This document shows, piece after piece, positions 27,337 through 36,030 of a DNA stretch of 64,000 nucleotides. A program made the translations under genes and the position numbers. Under the pieces are notes generated by a model. That model had not been told where the DNA came from. It searched no databases and saw nothing but the letters and a program-made list of their open reading frames with translations. Position 1 is the stretch's first letter; the number at the start of each line of letters is the position of its first letter. This DNA is from Rouxiella sp. S1S-2 (GTDB lineage Bacteria > Pseudomonadota > Gammaproteobacteria > Enterobacterales > Enterobacteriaceae): the NCBI RefSeq assembly GCF_009208105.1, contig NZ_WFKL01000001.1:372001-436000 (forward strand). Direction: 5' to 3'.

Positions 27337-28833
27337 ATGGAGAGCACGTTTTTGCCAATAAATCACTCTTTACCCCGTTATCTGCCGTTCAGGCGCGCCT
27401 TCTATTATGCAGGCATCGCGGCGTCGGTTTTACTCGGCAGCACGGCCGTACAGGCAGCAGAAAGTTTGCCGCTGGCAGCGCCCTCCGACCACCAAACTGG
27501 CGTTGACCTGATTGCTCGCGGCAAATATTTGGCGATTGCCTCAGACTGTGCCGCCTGTCATACCGATCCTGATACCCAAAAGGTGTTTGCCGGTGGCTAT
27601 GCTATCCACTCGCCGATGGGGATTATTTACTCCTCCAATATCACGCCATCCAAACAGTTTGGGATTGGCAACTATACCGAAGAGCAGTTTTCCCGCGCAG
27701 TGCGTGACGGCGTTCGCGGTGACGGCAGCTATCTCTATCCGGCGATGCCTTATCCGTCCTATGCGGGGCTGACCGACGCAGACATTCATGCGCTTTATGC
27801 CTACTTTATGCATGAAGTTAAACCGGTAGACGAACAGCCGCAGCAGACCGCGCTCAGTTTCCCGTTCAACCTGCGTTTCTCAATGGCCGGCTGGAATTTA
27901 CTGTTTTTGCACAACAAGCCGTTTAAACCGCAGGAAGATAGGGACGCCACCTGGAATCGCGGTAAATATTTGGTTGATACCGTCGAGCACTGCAGCGAAT
28001 GTCATACGCCGCGTAATGCATTGATGGCGTTGCAGGGCGGTGATGCATTGTACAGCGGCGCAATGTTGGGCAGCTGGCATGCACCCAATCTGACCAGTGA
28101 TCCGGTGAGTGGCTTGGGCAGTTGGAGCGACAAAGACCTGGCGCAGTATCTGCAAACCGGTCATGTCGACGGCAAAGCACAGGCCGCAGGTCCCATGGCT
28201 GAAGCGGTAACCAATAGTCTGCAATATCTGCATGATGATGACATTAAAGCGATTATTACTTATCTGCGTACCTTGCCACCGGTGCGTGACCCGTCGCAAA
28301 CCAAAGCCGCGGCCGAATTTGGAACCGATTCCAATACTGATACGGCCACCCGAGGCATTCATCCGATTTCGAAATTCCTCTCCGCCGACGCCTCGGGACA
28401 GACGCTTTATGACGCCGCGTGTTCGAGCTGTCACCAGCCCGACGGCAAAGGAACGCAGGACGGTTTCTACCCCTCATTAGTGCACAACACCACGCTGGGC
28501 GGCAACTCGCCGGACAATCTGGTGTCGGCCATTCTGTTTGGCGTCCAGCGCACAGTGAACGGTAAATCAGTGCTGATGCCCGCATTTGGTCCCTATTCTG
28601 ACGTGCAGGCGTTGACCGATAAACAGGTTGCGACCCTGAGTAATTACTTGCTCAAGCAGTACGGTAATCCGCAGCTTTCGGTGACAGAAGAGGACGTGAA
28701 AACGATTCGTCAAGGCGGAGCGACGCCGCTCATCGCCAAAATTGCTGCACCCGCTTCCCTTGCCGGTGGCGTGATTGTGCTGATTATTGTGGTGCTGTTA
28801 GTGGTATGGCGTCTGCGCCGTAAACGCCGTTAA
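27337..28833 (+). CDS. Tri-haem cytochrome c subunit of membrane-bound dehydrogenase
   Basis: Periplasmic cytochrome c subunit of about 498 aa with three CxxCH haem sites: CAACH near residue 71, CSECH near 226 and CSSCH near 367. A signal peptide ends at AVQA, and a C-terminal helix (ASLAGGVIVLIIVVLLVVW) followed by RLRRKRR anchors it. It passes electrons from the FAD subunit to ubiquinone. The start is uncertain: ATG 27337 is used here, TTG 27328 is in frame upstream, and TTG 27352 lies 9 nt after GGAG. Length and three-haem layout match gluconate/sorbitol dehydrogenase cytochromes. Confidence 0.87.
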   Translation: MESTFLPINHSLPRYLPFRRAFYYAGIAASVLLGSTAVQAAESLPLAAPSDHQTGVDLIARGKYLAIASDCAACHTDPDTQKVFAGGYAIHSPMGIIYSSNITPSKQFGIGNYTEEQFSRAVRDGVRGDGSYLYPAMPYPSYAGLTDADIHALYAYFMHEVKPVDEQPQQTALSFPFNLRFSMAGWNLLFLHNKPFKPQEDRDATWNRGKYLVDTVEHCSECHTPRNALMALQGGDALYSGAMLGSWHAPNLTSDPVSGLGSWSDKDLAQYLQTGHVDGKAQAAGPMAEAVTNSLQYLHDDDIKAIITYLRTLPPVRDPSQTKAAAEFGTDSNTDTATRGIHPISKFLSADASGQTLYDAACSSCHQPDGKGTQDGFYPSLVHNTTLGGNSPDNLVSAILFGVQRTVNGKSVLMPAFGPYSDVQALTDKQVATLSNYLLKQYGNPQLSVTEEDVKTIRQGGATPLIAKIAAPASLAGGVIVLIIVVLLVVWRLRRKRR

Positions 28834-28900
28834 GCCCCGTTCTGTAATGGTTTATCTCCTGCGCGTAGTAAGGCGCAGGCTGAAATTTTAGAGGTTATGA

Positions 28901-30532
28901 ATGTCTAACGAATTGAGTGCAGATGTCGTCATTATTGGCGGCGGGATATGCGGCGGTTTTGTTGCCCAGGAATTGGCGCAAACTGGACTGTCAGTGCTGG
29001 TGCTGGAAGCCGGTCCGCGCTGGGAACGTGCACAGGTGGTTGAAAACTGGCGTAACATGCCGCCTATCAACAAGTCTGAGTCAGACTATGCCACGCCGTA
29101 TCCTTCATCTCCGTGGGCGGTCCATCCGCAGTTGCATCCTTATAATGAATATCCGCAGGTGGATGGGCCGGATGCATCGGCCTATCGGCAGGGTGTGGTT
29201 CGCGGAGTCGGCGGAACCACCTGGCACTGGGCGGCCTCGACCTGGCGTTTTCTGCCGCACGACCTTCAGCTTTACTCTACCTACGGCGTGGGTCGTGACT
29301 GGGCCGTCACCTATGACGAGCTGGAAGATTATTATTACCGTGCCGAAGTCGAAATGGGGGTTAACGGGCCAAATGATGACACTTTGAAATTCGTGGCACC
29401 GCGTAAAAAGCCTTTCCCTATGGAGCCAATGCCTTACGGACCCGCCGATCGCCGATTTACCGAGGTGGTCGCCAAGGCCGGTTATGAAAACACGCCGGTT
29501 CCTCAGGCGCGAAACAGCCGCCCTTACAACGGACGACCTCAGTGCTGCGGTAACAATAACTGTATGCCAATCTGCCCGATTGGTGCGATGTTTAACGGTA
29601 TCCACAGCATTGTTAAAGCCGAAAAGTTTGGCGCGAAAGTCATCCCCAACGCCGTGGTCTACAGCATGGAAACCAATGCCGCCAACGAAATTGTGGCGGT
29701 AAACTTTTATGATCCGGATAAGCGCTCAACCCGCGTCACCGGTAAGACATTTGTGCTGGCGGGCAACGGTATTGAGTCACCGAAACTGCTGCTGCTGGCC
29801 GCTAACGACCGTAATCCGAACGGCATTGCCAACAGTTCAGGCCATGTCGGACGCAATATGATGGATCACCCGGGTATCCTGATGAGCTTCCAGGCGGCGG
29901 AACCTATCTGGACCGGCGGTGGGTCGGTGCAGATGAGTTCAATCACTAATTTCCGCGACGGCGATTTCCGACGTGATCATTCTGCCATTCAAATCGGCAT
30001 GAACAACACTTCACAAAACCACAAAGCGGGCGTTAAGGCATTGCAGATGGGGCTGGTGGGTAAAAAGCTGGATGCAGAGATCCGCCGTCGGGCGGCCTGC
30101 GGCATGGACATTTACGTTAACCACGACATTCTGGCCAATCCTGACAACCGCCTGCGCCTCAGCACCACTAAAAAAGATGGGCTTGGCATCCCTTATCCGC
30201 ACATTACCTATGACGTGGGTGACTACGTGCGGCGCGCGGAAGCCAGCTCACGTCAGCATTTGCAGCAGATTGCAGAGCTGTTCGGCGCGACAGAAATTGA
30301 GTCAACGCCTTACTTCAACCCGAATAACCATATTATGGGCGGCACTATCATGGGCCATGATCCGAAGGATTCGGTCGTCGATGGCTGGATGCGTACCCAC
30401 GACCACCGCAATCTGTTTATTGCTTCGGGCGGCGCTATGGCGTCAGCGGGAACGGTCAACTCCACGTTGAGCATGGTGGCGTTGTCGCTGCGCGCCGTAG
30501 ATGCCATCAAGAAAGATATGCTTCACGCCTGA
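28901..30532 (+). CDS. GMC-type FAD dehydrogenase catalytic subunit
   Basis: Catalytic FAD subunit of the GMC oxidoreductase superfamily, 543 aa. The FAD-binding motif GGGICGG is near residues 13-19. A cysteine cluster CCGNNNCMPIC (Cys215, 216, 221, 225) matches the [3Fe-4S] ligand motif of bacterial FAD glucose dehydrogenase. The C-terminal GMC pair is His in NPNNHIMGG and Asn in AGTVNSTLS. The usual small-large-cytochrome order is altered here to small-cytochrome-large. The oxidised substrate (gluconate, 2-ketogluconate, glucose or a polyol) cannot be chosen from the sequence. The ATG follows GAGG by 6 nt. Confidence 0.87.
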   Translation: MSNELSADVVIIGGGICGGFVAQELAQTGLSVLVLEAGPRWERAQVVENWRNMPPINKSESDYATPYPSSPWAVHPQLHPYNEYPQVDGPDASAYRQGVVRGVGGTTWHWAASTWRFLPHDLQLYSTYGVGRDWAVTYDELEDYYYRAEVEMGVNGPNDDTLKFVAPRKKPFPMEPMPYGPADRRFTEVVAKAGYENTPVPQARNSRPYNGRPQCCGNNNCMPICPIGAMFNGIHSIVKAEKFGAKVIPNAVVYSMETNAANEIVAVNFYDPDKRSTRVTGKTFVLAGNGIESPKLLLLAANDRNPNGIANSSGHVGRNMMDHPGILMSFQAAEPIWTGGGSVQMSSITNFRDGDFRRDHSAIQIGMNNTSQNHKAGVKALQMGLVGKKLDAEIRRRAACGMDIYVNHDILANPDNRLRLSTTKKDGLGIPYPHITYDVGDYVRRAEASSRQHLQQIAELFGATEIESTPYFNPNNHIMGGTIMGHDPKDSVVDGWMRTHDHRNLFIASGGAMASAGTVNSTLSMVALSLRAVDAIKKDMLHA

Positions 30533-30560
30533 TGCCGTTTTCTGCCGTCGTATTTTAGCA

Positions 30561-30585
30561 AACCAGCCTGCGGGCTGGTTTTTTG
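30561..30585 (+). terminator. Rho-independent terminator of the FAD dehydrogenase operon
   Basis: AACCAGCC (30561-30568) pairs with GGCTGGTT (30573-30580) across a TGCG loop and is followed by TTTTG, a textbook terminator 28 nt after the stop. Confidence 0.85.
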
Positions 30586-31021
30586 TCGCAAATGTGGCCT
30601 CTGTAGTTCGACTGAGGGAGCTTAATCATTCTGTGCGGTTTTTAAGCACTCTGATTTCTCTATAATTTCCGCTAAACGTATTGTGAGCACTCTCAACGGC
30701 TATTTTATTTCGTCTTTCAATTCAACTTATTGCGAATTTTTGTCCTGTTTTAAGCAAAGGATTGCGTGAATAACTGGTTAATTTTTTCTCATAACTATGC
30801 CATTATCATAATATTTGAATTATTAAATTTATTATCGCGTAAGTGACAATAATGTTATGTTAGTTACGTAGATTGGTATTTTTTGTTAAAAATAACCACT
30901 AGGTTAGTGTGGAAAACGTAGGCCGCTTTTGATTACTCCCCGTAATGAGAGACTAAGCCGCCTTGGTCACAAGGAATGTTGGGTTTTTCACCTGCTTTAG
31001 CTAAAAAGTGAGAAGTTAACC
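30586..31021 (+). promoter_or_regulatory. mqo upstream region
   Basis: About 440 bases precede mqo, mostly A+T-rich. A CRP-like half-palindrome TGTGA-N6-TCAAC lies at 30682-30697. This is only a partial match to TGTGA-N6-TCACA. The long leader could hold ArcA or other sites, but nothing else is recognisable. Confidence 0.3.
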
Positions 31022-32668
31022 ATGAAAAATCGACTATCCAGTGCTCTAGGCATCGGCCTTATGGCGCTGTCTAAACACGCGACAGCGGCGGAAAACAAAA
31101 TCGTTGATGTTGTCCTGATCGGTGGCGGAATTATGAGCGCTACCTTAGGCACTTACCTCCAGGAACTGGAGCCTGACTGGTCGATTAATATGTATGAGCG
31201 ACTGGATAGCGTGGCTGACGAAAGTTCTAACGGATGGAACAACGCCGGTACCGGCCACTCTGCTTTAGCAGAAATGAACTATACCCCGCAAAAAGCCGAC
31301 GGCTCGGTGGATATTTCCAAGGCGGTAGAGATTAACGAAGCTTTCCAAATCTCTCGCCAATTCTGGTCGTATCAGGTTGAGAAAAAAGTTCTCGGCGAAC
31401 CGCGTTCATTCATCACCAGCGTGCCGCATATGAGCTTTGTCTGGGGTGAGAAAAACGTAGAGTTCCTGCGTAAACGCCACGCAGCGCTGCAAAACAGCAC
31501 GCTGTTCCGTGGTATGGAATTCTCGGAAGACCGCACGCAGATTGAAAAATGGATCCCGCTGGTGCTCGAAGGCCGCAAGCCGGGTGAAAAGGTGGCCGCT
31601 ACCCGTATCGACAGCGGTACTGACGTCAATTTCGGCGCGATCACCCATCAGTTGGTTGAGTCACTGCGCAAAAAACCAAACTTCAGCCTGAATCTGGGCC
31701 ACGAAGTTAAAAACATTAAACGTAATGCCGATCAAACCTGGACTGTGACCTTTGCCAAAACCAAGGGTGGCCGCGAAACCAGCGTAACGACTCGCTTTAT
31801 CTTTATTGGTGCCGGTGGCGCGTCGCTGACACTGCTGCAGAAATCAGGCATTCCTGAGGCTTCACGCTACGGCGGCTTCCCGGTCGGCGGCGAGTTTCTG
31901 GTAACGGATAACCCTGACATCGTTAAACGTCATCAGGCCAAGGTTTACGGTAAAGCCTCCGTTGGCGCGCCGCCGATGTCAGTTCCGCACCTTGATACAC
32001 GCGTGCTCGATGGCAAAAAAGTGCTGTTGTTCGGACCTTTTGCGACATTTTCCAGCAAGTTTTTGAAAAATGGCTCGCTGTGGGACCTGTTTGGCACCGT
32101 TAATCTGCATAACATTTTCCCGATGGTTCGCGTAGGGCTTGATAACTTTGATCTGGTGAAGTACCTGATTAATCAGGTGATGCTCAGTGAAGATCAGCGC
32201 TTGAGCGCGCTGAAGGAGTATTTCCCGGATGCGCAAAAGCAGGACTGGCGTTTGGTTGTTGCCGGTCAGCGCGTGCAGATTATTGAAAAAGAAGGTAAAC
32301 AGGGCGGTGTTCTGCGTCTGGGTACTGAAGTCGTCACCTCACAGGATGGCTCAATTGCCGCACTGTTAGGGGCATCTCCGGGTGCATCTACCGCGGCGCC
32401 AATCATGTTGCAGCTGATGGAGCGGGTATTCAAAGACAAAATTGCTTCGCCAGAATGGCAGAGCAAATTGAAAGAGATGATCCCGTCTTATGGCCAGGAA
32501 ATGAATGGTAATGTGGAGCTTTCAGAAAGAGAAATGAATCGCACCAGCCGTATTCTGCAGCTTGAAGACGCCCATGCCGATGCTGCGCCGGTGAAACCAG
32601 CCGCTGTGGTTCAGCCAGTGGTTCAGGTTATGGAAGAAGAAGCTCTGCAGGAAGAGTTGACCTCGTAA
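31022..32668 (+). CDS. mqo: Malate:quinone oxidoreductase Mqo
   Basis: Peripheral membrane FAD enzyme that oxidises L-malate to oxaloacetate and reduces the quinone pool, bypassing NAD-linked malate dehydrogenase in the TCA cycle. It has 548 aa, as in E. coli. The FAD motif [20 protein letters not shown] is near residues 32-51, followed by [24 protein letters not shown]. Other family blocks are FVFIGAGG-type ([11 protein letters not shown]) and [16 protein letters not shown] near the C-terminus. The N-terminal extension with Ala-rich TAAEN looks signal-like but is also present in E. coli. A terminator shared with the convergent gene follows. Confidence 0.96.
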   Translation: MKNRLSSALGIGLMALSKHATAAENKIVDVVLIGGGIMSATLGTYLQELEPDWSINMYERLDSVADESSNGWNNAGTGHSALAEMNYTPQKADGSVDISKAVEINEAFQISRQFWSYQVEKKVLGEPRSFITSVPHMSFVWGEKNVEFLRKRHAALQNSTLFRGMEFSEDRTQIEKWIPLVLEGRKPGEKVAATRIDSGTDVNFGAITHQLVESLRKKPNFSLNLGHEVKNIKRNADQTWTVTFAKTKGGRETSVTTRFIFIGAGGASLTLLQKSGIPEASRYGGFPVGGEFLVTDNPDIVKRHQAKVYGKASVGAPPMSVPHLDTRVLDGKKVLLFGPFATFSSKFLKNGSLWDLFGTVNLHNIFPMVRVGLDNFDLVKYLINQVMLSEDQRLSALKEYFPDAQKQDWRLVVAGQRVQIIEKEGKQGGVLRLGTEVVTSQDGSIAALLGASPGASTAAPIMLQLMERVFKDKIASPEWQSKLKEMIPSYGQEMNGNVELSEREMNRTSRILQLEDAHADAAPVKPAAVVQPVVQVMEEEALQEELTS

Positions 32669-32694
32669 TTTATAAAATCACGTCCCTCACAGTG

Positions 32695-32733
32695 AAAGCG
32701 GGGGACGTCGATATTCTGCCTTTCCCCCGCTTT
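32695..32733. terminator. Bidirectional hairpin between mqo and the ketopantoate reductase-like gene
   Basis: AAAGCGGGGG (32695-32704) pairs perfectly with CCCCCGCTTT (32724-32733) between convergent genes. A/T-runs at both ends allow it to act on either strand. Confidence 0.7.
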
Positions 32734-32759
32734 AATCCTGCCCAAAATGGGTAACGGGA

Positions 32760-33680
32760 CTATTTCTTAATACTTTCCTGATAGACCGACATATGGCTGT
32801 AGGCGGCATTGACTCGCGGCGTAGTTAATCCCGCTTTTAACGCGATCTCGACCAGATCGCCGAGGATCTGATCGGCTTCAACCGGCAGACCCTGGATCAT
32901 ATCGCGATACATCGAAGACGTTTGTTCGGACTCTTTTTTGGTCAATTCTTTCAGCGTATGGGCCGTGGTGTGGGCTCTTTCCTGATAACCTCCGGCGACC
33001 ACGATGGAGAGAACCTCCTTAACGAAACCGGTGGCAAACTCCTCGCCGCCCGCTGCTCTTGCCACCTGACCAATATTGCCGCGCATCAGGCAGGTAATTC
33101 CACCAAGGCTCGATAAAAACAGCCATTTTTCCCACATTTCGCTGACGATCGCCTCGGAAAGACGTGCACTAAAGCCGGCGTTTTGCAATACGTCGTCGAG
33201 TTTGGCGACTCTTTCGCTACGTTGGCCGTCAACCTCACCATAGACAAGATCATGCATCGGTGTCATCTGATGAACCTGTCCCTGCTTATCAAGCGTGGCG
33301 TTGATACGGCACAGTCCTCCCAGTGCCCTATGCTTTCCAAAACGTTTTTGAATAATTTCCAAATGACGCATGCCGTTCAATACGGGCAAAATCATCGTCT
33401 GCTCGCCGACGGCGGGTGCAAACTCTTCTAACACGGCTTCGAGTGAGAAGCCTTTCACCGTCAAAATAATGACGTCGAAGGTCTCTTTCAACTCTGAGGC
33501 CAGCAACAGCTTGGGTTTTAAGGAAAAGTTGCCGTCTGGAGTCTGGATGTGCAGGCCGGACTTTTTCAGCGATTCTGCACGCTTTTCACGCACCAAAAAA
33601 GTGACGTCTCTGCCTGCCTGTACAAGGCGCCCGCCATAATATCCACCGGTTGCTCCGGCGCCGACTACCAGAATGCGCAT
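32760..33680 (-). CDS. Ketopantoate reductase family (PanE/ApbA-like) dehydrogenase
   Basis: NAD(P)-dependent 2-dehydropantoate 2-reductase family protein, 306 aa from the ATG at 33680, which follows AAGGAAA and gives MRILVVGAGATGGYYGGRL with the GxGxxG dinucleotide motif at residues 7-12. The conserved lysine segment ILTVKGFSLEAVLEEFAP lies near residue 72. The C-terminal helical domain contains SSMYRDMIQGLPVEADQILG, typical of the family (E..D motif). Several paralogues in enterobacteria do not make pantoate. Being divergent from a catabolic operon, it may reduce another 2-oxoacid; this is inference. Confidence 0.85.
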   Translation of the reverse strand: MRILVVGAGATGGYYGGRLVQAGRDVTFLVREKRAESLKKSGLHIQTPDGNFSLKPKLLLASELKETFDVIILTVKGFSLEAVLEEFAPAVGEQTMILPVLNGMRHLEIIQKRFGKHRALGGLCRINATLDKQGQVHQMTPMHDLVYGEVDGQRSERVAKLDDVLQNAGFSARLSEAIVSEMWEKWLFLSSLGGITCLMRGNIGQVARAAGGEEFATGFVKEVLSIVVAGGYQERAHTTAHTLKELTKKESEQTSSMYRDMIQGLPVEADQILGDLVEIALKAGLTTPRVNAAYSHMSVYQESIKK

Positions 33681-33845
33681 GCTGTTTCCTTTTAAGTTAT
33701 TAAAACCGTCAATGAAGCGCTGATTAAAAAATGTCGATTTATCAACATAGGTCGGCAAGCCCCGGCGCGTCAACATCAGAAGCGTAACCACTGCTTACGC
33801 ACTAATTTGTATTTTGTATTATTGTGTGAGTGCAGTCACCTTTTT

Positions 33846-33868
33846 ATCATATTGACTGATTGTATGAT
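33846..33868 (+). promoter_or_regulatory. Operator-like site upstream of the catabolic operon
   Basis: The region holds ATCATA (33846-33851) and TATGAT (33863-33868) as a 6-bp inverted repeat with 11-nt spacing, and the 11-mer TGATTGTATGA at 33857-33867. The same 11-mer occurs, inverted, before the carboxymuconolactone decarboxylase-like gene at 37551. ATTGTAT-type half-sites are common for FCD-type GntR regulators, and one is encoded at the end of this cluster. Confidence 0.4.
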
Positions 33869-33914
33869 TGAAGCATGTTTTTTAACCATCACCAAATGGC
33901 AACGGGGAAATAGC

Positions 33915-34724
33915 ATGTCGTCCGAGAGCGAGCAGTATCGAATTTATGCCATCAAATATGCGCACCACGATCGCATGTCGAGCGAGAACTTTATCGGCGG
34001 CGATCCTCATGATGTGCCGATGCCGCTGGATTACTTCGTGTGGGCCATTGTCGGCACCTCAGAAACGTACGTCGTCGATATGGGCTTTGACGCCGAAATG
34101 GCCAACAGGCGCGGACGCACTATCGTGCACAGCGTCGAGCAGGGATTGGGGCAGTTAGGCATCCGCGTTGCCGATGTTAAGCAGGTGGTGATCACTCACA
34201 TGCACTACGACCATGCAGGGAATCACAGCCTGTTTCCACAGGCGCGATTTCACGTGCAGGACAGCGAAATGGCGTTTTGCACCGGTCGCTGTATGTGCCA
34301 TCACGGCATCCGCCACGCCTTTGAAGTCGAGGACGTGAAATCAATGGTCGAAAAAATATTTGCAGGCCGCGTGCAGTTCCACGACGGCGATTCGGAGCTG
34401 GCACCAGGGATTACTTTACATCGAGTTGGAGGCCACTCAGATGGCCTGCAGGTGGTACGCGTTAACACCGCGCGTGGCTGGGTGGTGTTGGCCTCCGACG
34501 CCTCACACTACTACGCCAATATGCAGCGCAACCTGGCTTATCCTATTGTTTATAACATCGGTGACATGCTTGAAGGCTATGCCACGCTGCGCCGTCTCGC
34601 TGATTCCGATGACCATATCATTCCCGGCCACGACCCGCTGGTGCTGCAATACTATCCCGCTTTCAACGCCGACACTCAGGGTTGGATTGCGCGGGTAGAC
34701 GCTGACCCGCGTCGGCCTGATTAA
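33915..34724 (+). CDS. Metallo-beta-lactamase-fold hydrolase (lactonase-like)
   Basis: Zinc-dependent hydrolase of the MBL fold, 269 aa from the ATG at 33915, which follows GGGGAAA. The metal motif HMHYDH is at residues 95-100; further ligands are likely His in RVGGHSDG, Asp in VLASDASHYY and His in IIPGHDPLV. This pattern is close to the N-acyl-homoserine-lactonase-like subgroup, so a ring-opening lactonase is plausible. The cysteine-rich CTGRCMCHHG stretch near residue 125 is unusual. It is first in a nine-gene cluster of catabolic enzymes, suggesting action on a pathway lactone rather than quorum signals. Confidence 0.85.
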   Translation: MSSESEQYRIYAIKYAHHDRMSSENFIGGDPHDVPMPLDYFVWAIVGTSETYVVDMGFDAEMANRRGRTIVHSVEQGLGQLGIRVADVKQVVITHMHYDHAGNHSLFPQARFHVQDSEMAFCTGRCMCHHGIRHAFEVEDVKSMVEKIFAGRVQFHDGDSELAPGITLHRVGGHSDGLQVVRVNTARGWVVLASDASHYYANMQRNLAYPIVYNIGDMLEGYATLRRLADSDDHIIPGHDPLVLQYYPAFNADTQGWIARVDADPRRPD

Positions 34725-34772
34725 CTTTCCTTCTGCGCATCACGCGCAGAATAACGTCGAATGGAGTAAATG

Positions 34773-35099
34773 ATGATTGTAGAAATGCGTATCTATCACT
34801 GTGCCGCAGGTCGCTTACCGGCGTTACAGGAGCGTTTTAGAAACACCACGCTGGCATTTTTCGATAAGTACGACATCAAACAGATTGGCTTCTGGACCAC
34901 CGTTATTGGCCCTAGTAATCACGCACTGACTTATCTGCTGCAGTGGGAGAGTCTGGCTGAACGCGAAGAGAAATGGAACGCCTTTCAGGCCGACCAAGAA
35001 TGGCAGGCCAAGCGCAGCGCCAGTGAGGCACAGCAACCGATTGTGGAACGTATTGAGAACCACTTTTTAGCGCCTACAGACTTTTCAGCCCTTCGTTAA
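34773..35099 (+). CDS. NIPSNAP-family protein
   Basis: Small ferredoxin-like-fold protein of 108 aa, recognisable as NIPSNAP by the IVEMRIYHCAAGRLPALQERF start and the IGFWTTVIGPSNHALTYLLQWESLAEREEKWNAF core. In bacteria such proteins often sit in catabolic operons, but their biochemical role is not established. Of two adjacent ATGs, the second (34773) has the better spacing (6 nt) from GGAG. It lies 48 nt after the MBL-fold gene. Confidence 0.82.
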   Translation: MIVEMRIYHCAAGRLPALQERFRNTTLAFFDKYDIKQIGFWTTVIGPSNHALTYLLQWESLAEREEKWNAFQADQEWQAKRSASEAQQPIVERIENHFLAPTDFSALR

Positions 35100-35140
35100 C
35101 TTTTTACCGAAAGACGTTTTCATCCAAAAGGCCCAATGAA

Positions 35141-36028
35141 ATGACTTCGCTTAACAAGATTGGTTTTATAGGTTTAGGAATGATGGGCACGCCGATGGTG
35201 AAATGCCTGGCCTCGGCGGGCTATACGCTATTTATTGCCGATGCAGACGCAAAGCGCGTCACTGCACTGTGCGAGTCTTTACCGGCAACGGCGCTAAGCA
35301 GTGCGAATATCGGCGAGCTGGATGTATTGATCACCATGCTGCCAAACTCGGCGATTGTTGAAAGCGTGCTGCTCGACCCCGAGGGGGGATGGGCATCAGC
35401 TTTGGCGCAGGGGGCGGTGGTGATTGATATGAGCTCCTCCGAGCCTGAACGTTCGCGCCAACTGGGCGCTACGCTGACACAATTGGAACTGCGCTATCTC
35501 GATGCCCCGGTCTCTGGCGGCGTAAAAAAAGCCAACACCGGTGAGCTTTCTATTTTAGTCGGCGGTGATGCCGCGGTGCTTGAGGCTTGTCGCCCGCTGC
35601 TGCAGGCGATGGGCAAAAGCATTCTGCACATTGGCACAGCGGGATCGGGCCATGCGGCCAAGGCGCTGAATAACTATGTCTCGGCCGCCGGTCTGATTGC
35701 TACCATCGAAGCTTTACACATTGCACAGCGCTTCGGCATTGAGCCTGCGGTAATGACCGACGTGCTCAATGCCTCCACCGGGCGCAGCAATACGTCGGAA
35801 AATAAAGTCAAACCTTTCATGCTAAGCGGTTCATTTGGCTCTGGTTTTGCCCTGCAGTTAATGAACAAAGACTTGAAGATTGCCCGCGCGCTTTCTATGT
35901 CGGTGGGCTATCCGATGAAACTTGGTGTGGCCTGCACCGATCTCTGGGACAGTGTTTCGCAGCAGGCAACACCGGCAACCGATCACACTGAAATGTATCG
36001 TTTTCTTGCTGATGAAGAGGGGAGGTAA
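35141..36028 (+). CDS. Beta-hydroxyacid dehydrogenase (3-hydroxyisobutyrate dehydrogenase family), copy 1
   Basis: NAD(P)-dependent dehydrogenase of 295 aa. The motif IGFIGLGMMGTPMV carries GLGMMG at residues 11-16. Substrate-binding DAPVSGGVKKANTGELSILVGG lies near residue 125, and the catalytic lysine is in GHAAKALNNYVSA near 173. Members oxidise 3-hydroxyisobutyrate, tartronate semialdehyde or related beta-hydroxyacids. Its stop is 2 nt before the aldehyde dehydrogenase, so the pair may oxidise an alcohol group stepwise to an acid. A second, distinct homologue lies at 39487. Confidence 0.88.
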   Translation: MTSLNKIGFIGLGMMGTPMVKCLASAGYTLFIADADAKRVTALCESLPATALSSANIGELDVLITMLPNSAIVESVLLDPEGGWASALAQGAVVIDMSSSEPERSRQLGATLTQLELRYLDAPVSGGVKKANTGELSILVGGDAAVLEACRPLLQAMGKSILHIGTAGSGHAAKALNNYVSAAGLIATIEALHIAQRFGIEPAVMTDVLNASTGRSNTSENKVKPFMLSGSFGSGFALQLMNKDLKIARALSMSVGYPMKLGVACTDLWDSVSQQATPATDHTEMYRFLADEEGR

Positions 36029-36030
36029 TC

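Noticed and set aside
33915..34724. Assignment of the MBL-fold protein as a quorum-quenching AHL lactonase
   Set aside because: The metal motif fits, but the surrounding catabolic operon makes a pathway lactone more likely; there is no direct evidence for AHL hydrolysis.
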